NCBI GenBank assembly: GCA_963780675.1
Contig: CAWACR010000009.1
Location: 62,001 to 126,000, forward strand
DNA: 64,000 nucleotides
Reading direction: 5' to 3'
Source of the DNA: JAHECE01 sp963780675
Lineage (GTDB): Bacteria > Actinomycetota > Actinomycetes > Actinomycetales > JAHECE01
Shown: in pieces, positions 61,394 through 64,000 of the stretch
Position numbering within the stretch: position 1 is the stretch's first letter
Layout of the letters: each line of letters begins with the position of its first letter
Position numbers and translations under genes: made by a program
The notes under the pieces: model-generated
What the model saw: only the letters and a program-made list of their open reading frames with translations
Told to the model about the DNA's origin: nothing
Databases searched by the model: none

Positions 61394-61419
61394 GGTGCCG
61401 GCGCGGGGGTCGAGGCGCC

Positions 61420-63923
61420 TCAGGCGACGCTGGTGGGCGGATCGGTCACGTCGAGGGCGAGCGTCAGGCTCTCGGGGCCAGGGCCAGCGTCGTCGCCGTC
61501 GGCCGACACCGTCACCGTGATGCGGCCCGGCCCGGTGGGGCGCACGACGGCGAGCGCCCGGCCGTCGAAGATGCGCCAGGTGTCGGCGTCGAACCGTTCG
61601 GCGGTCCTCGGGTTCGCGCTGCACATGCCCGCCAGGACGCCGGGCCCCGAGACGGCCACGTGGACGGTGAGGTCCGCCGTCGTGACCAGGACGCCCGCGG
61701 TGTCCCGCAACTCGATCTCGACGAACGCCAGGTCGGCGTCGTCGGCCCGGAGGTCCGAGCGATCGGCGGTCGCGGTGAGCGTGGCCGCTCCCACGGTCAC
61801 GAGCGCGGTGCGCCCGGTCACGACGCCGCCGCGATACGCGACGGCGACCAGTTCGCCGGGCGAGTACGTGGTCTCAAGGACGGCGAGCATCGGCCGGCGC
61901 GTCCCCGACCGGGCCACGGGCCACCTCGGTCCCGTCCAGCAGCAGGGCCACCTCGTCCGCGTCCGCGTACACCTCGACGGTCACGGGCGCGCCCTCGAAC
62001 CCGGGCCACGTCCACGAGGAGACCGAGTCGCTCCAGGCCCACGGGGACTGCAACGTGATCGTGTGCGCCGTGGTGCTCCGGGCGGCGCACCGCGATGTAC
62101 GGCTCGGTCCGCAGCCCGAACACGATCTCGCGGTAGTAGCTGACCGGGCGTCGCCACCCGGTGATGTCCAGGTCGCCGCACCAGGCGGTCAGGTACGGGA
62201 ACTCGCGCTCGAGGGCGGCGACGGCGTCCGGAGTCCTCCGCGTAGGCGGTCGCCCCGATCCCGACCTCGCCGAGGTAGTCCCAGCCGGTCCACGTGAAGT
62301 CGCCGATCACGTGCGGGTGCTCGAGCACCATCGGCCAGAGCGTCCCGATCCGGATCGGGAAGGTCTCCGAACCCACGATCACCCGGTGCGGGAACAGCTC
62401 GCGGTCCAGGGCGTAGCGCGAGTCGCCGTAGTTCAGGCCGACGACGTCGAGCACGGCGTGCGACTCCGCCGTTCGGCGGGTCACGTTCTCGCCCTCGGCG
62501 GCCAGGTTCATGACGTCGCCCATGTCGCCGTCGCCAGCGCTCGTCTCAGACTCGCGGGGCTCTCCGCGGTCGGCGGCGACCTCGTCCATGCACGGCAGCA
62601 GGGCCACGTTCACCCCGTTGGTGACGAGCCGGGTGGGGTCGAGCGCGCGGACGTGCTCGGCCATCGGCCGGGCGAGGACCGCGCCGTGCGGCGTGCCGAC
62701 CTCGGCGATCTCGTTGCCCGATCGAGTACATGATCACGCTCGGGTGGTTGTAGTCCTTCGCCACCATCGAGGCCAGGTCGGCCGCCCACCACTGCGGGAA
62801 GTCGAGCGCGTAGTCGTAGGGCGGTCTTGCCGCGCACCCACATGTCGAAGGCCTCGTCCATGACGAGCATCCCGAGCCGGTCGCACGCGTCGAGCATCGC
62901 CACGGACAGCCGGGTTGTGCGCGGCGCGGATCGCGTTGAAGCCCGCGGCCTTCAGGCAGTTCGATGCGGCGCTCCTCGGCGCGGGCGATCGCCGCCGCGC
63001 CGAGCGGCCCGTTGTCGTGGTGGACGCACGCGCCGCGCAACGTCACGGTCTCGCCGTTGATCCGCAGCCCGTGCCGCGGGTCGACCTGACGGTGCGGATG
63101 CCGAACGCGGTCACGACGGCGTCGCCCACGGCGGTGCCGTCCGGTCCGGCAAGCCGGCTCACCGCCGTGTACAGGTGCGGGTTGTCGACCCCCCACAGGC
63201 AGGGGGTCCGCTACATAGAAGCGCTGCCGGATCAGGGCCGTCTCGCCGGGCGGGACCGTCACGGGCGTCTCGCCGCCCTCGACCCGATCGCCGAGCGCGG
63301 CGCCCGGCCGCGCGCCGTCGCCGGCGTGGAGCACCGTCGAGAGCGTGACAGACGCCGTCGTCAGGGCGGCGTTGCGGACCGACGTCGCCACCTCGACCAC
63401 CGCGAGGTCCGGCTCGACGTCCCGCGTGGTGACGGTGACGCCGTCGGGGGTGATGTGCACGGGCTCGTCGACGTGCAGGATCACCGGTCGGTGCAGGCCT
63501 GCGCCGGAGTACCAGCGGGAGTCCTGGCCGGAGCGCACCTCCACGCGCACCCGGTTGGCCGCACGGAAGCGGAGGTAGGGCGTGAGGTCCACGAGGAAGC
63601 GTGCGTACCCGTCCGCGCGGTTGCCCGCGAACTCCTCGTTCACGAACACCATCGCGTGGCGCATGGCGCCCTCGAACTCCAGCCCGACCACCTTCCCGGC
63701 CCATTCCGCGGGCACGTCGAAGGACTTCAGATACGTGAAGTTCCCCTGGGGGAAGTAGGCCGCCGCGCCGCGGGCCGGGACGTCGGCGGGCGCGGACGGC
63801 GTCCCGCAGCGCGTCGTGCGGCAGGGTGACGGGGGTGGGAACCGCCGTCGCCCCCGCCACGGCGTCGAACGGACCGATCGGAGTGCGGTACGCCCACCCG
63901 TCGTTGAACGACTGTCGTGCCAT
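61420..63923 (-). CDS. GH2 beta-galactosidase/glucuronidase-type enzyme, frame-interrupted
   Basis: About 830 residues from ATG 63923 (MARQSFNDGWAYRTPIGPFD) after GGGGAGGAG. Sugar-binding jelly roll: PAEWAGKVVGLEFEGAMRHA, MVFVNEEFAGNRADGYARFL, VEVRSGQDSRWYSGAGLHRP. Catalytic barrel: INGETVTLRGACVHHDNGPL, DYALDFPQWWAADLASMVAK, DYNHPSVIMYSIG followed, after one extra base near 62715, by NE (acid/base Glu), and PHRVIVGSETFPIRIGTLWP (nucleophile Glu). C-terminal beta domains end at 61420. Ten or so indels. It acts on beta-linked galactose, glucuronate or similar residues of glycans. First gene of the GH2-GH3-nucleoside hydrolase unit. Confidence 0.85.
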
Positions 63924-63969
63924 GTCCCGCTCCTCCCCGTCCTCGTCCCGTCCCGACCGCGACGTCGTC

Positions 63970-64000
63970 TACCGCTGGACGTCCTGCCCGGCGTAGTCGA
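63970..64000 (-). CDS. Possible end of an upstream gene (partial)
   Basis: On the minus strand the last bases can be read as DYAGQDVQR followed by TAG at 63970-63972, 47 bp before the GH2 start. A co-directional gene may therefore enter from the right edge. Too short to identify. Confidence 0.3.

Overview
The window is very GC-rich, with strong third-position GC and dense short intergenic regions. It looks like a Gram-positive actinobacterium close to Cellulomonadaceae/Promicromonosporaceae (Micrococcales). Supporting signs are X25-type modules on a secreted amylase, a LexA-box-controlled 13E12-type HNH gene, ROK and SorC sugar regulators, a BglG/LicT antiterminator system and many plant-glycan enzymes. 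No species call is possible from sequence alone.

Region 1 (1-24.1 kb) mixes intact genes with gene debris. Intact: a membrane/SRPBCC pair, DUF4389, one of two tandem serine hydrolases, a flavodoxin, an acyltransferase, a quinone oxidoreductase behind a 36-codon leader ORF, a MarR/FMN-reductase pair, a beta-glucoside PTS operon (RAT antiterminator, bglF, bglA, licT), two HAD paralogues, HPr, and a MarR/dinucleotide-binding reductase pair with two identical-architecture operators. Debris: a serine-resolvase tail, a broken serine hydrolase, an amidase N-half, two different WS/DGAT fragments, a fructose-PTS EIIC tail and a VOC fragment. The region ends at 24088-24115 in a 28-base tRNA-Pro-like 3' end followed by its terminator, which looks like the distal att site of an integrated element lying to the left.

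Region 2 (24.4-36.9 kb) looks like ordinary chromosome. It has a secreted GH13 amylase with X25 modules, small conserved proteins (CMD-like, DUF4235, DUF2277), a CPA1-type cation/proton antiporter, and two SulP-type permeases, one translationally coupled to a small membrane protein.

Region 3 (37-64 kb) is a plant cell-wall sugar island. xylA-xylB diverge from a ROK XylR. A ROK kinase follows. Then come a GH78 alpha-L-rhamnosidase with rhaD-rhaB-rhaI and a divergent LacI regulator; a SorC regulator with a transketolase, a TIM-barrel isomerase and an FGGY kinase, which together match the D-apiose (apulose-4-phosphate transketolase) pathway; and a GH2-GH3-nucleoside hydrolase operon. Xylose, rhamnose and apiose occur together in branched pectins such as rhamnogalacturonan II. 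A 14-bp motif shared by the FGGY-kinase promoter (56.2 kb) and the ROK-kinase promoter (41.15 kb) suggests that two distant units are co-regulated. No sugar transporter is present in the window.

Many region-3 genes are broken by single-base indels while the protein sequence between indels stays well conserved. Neighbours (xylB, both ROK genes, rhaD, DUF2461, sorC, aplK) are intact. I read this mainly as locally poor consensus sequence, not as genuine pseudogenes; the isolated breaks in region 1 look more like real decay.
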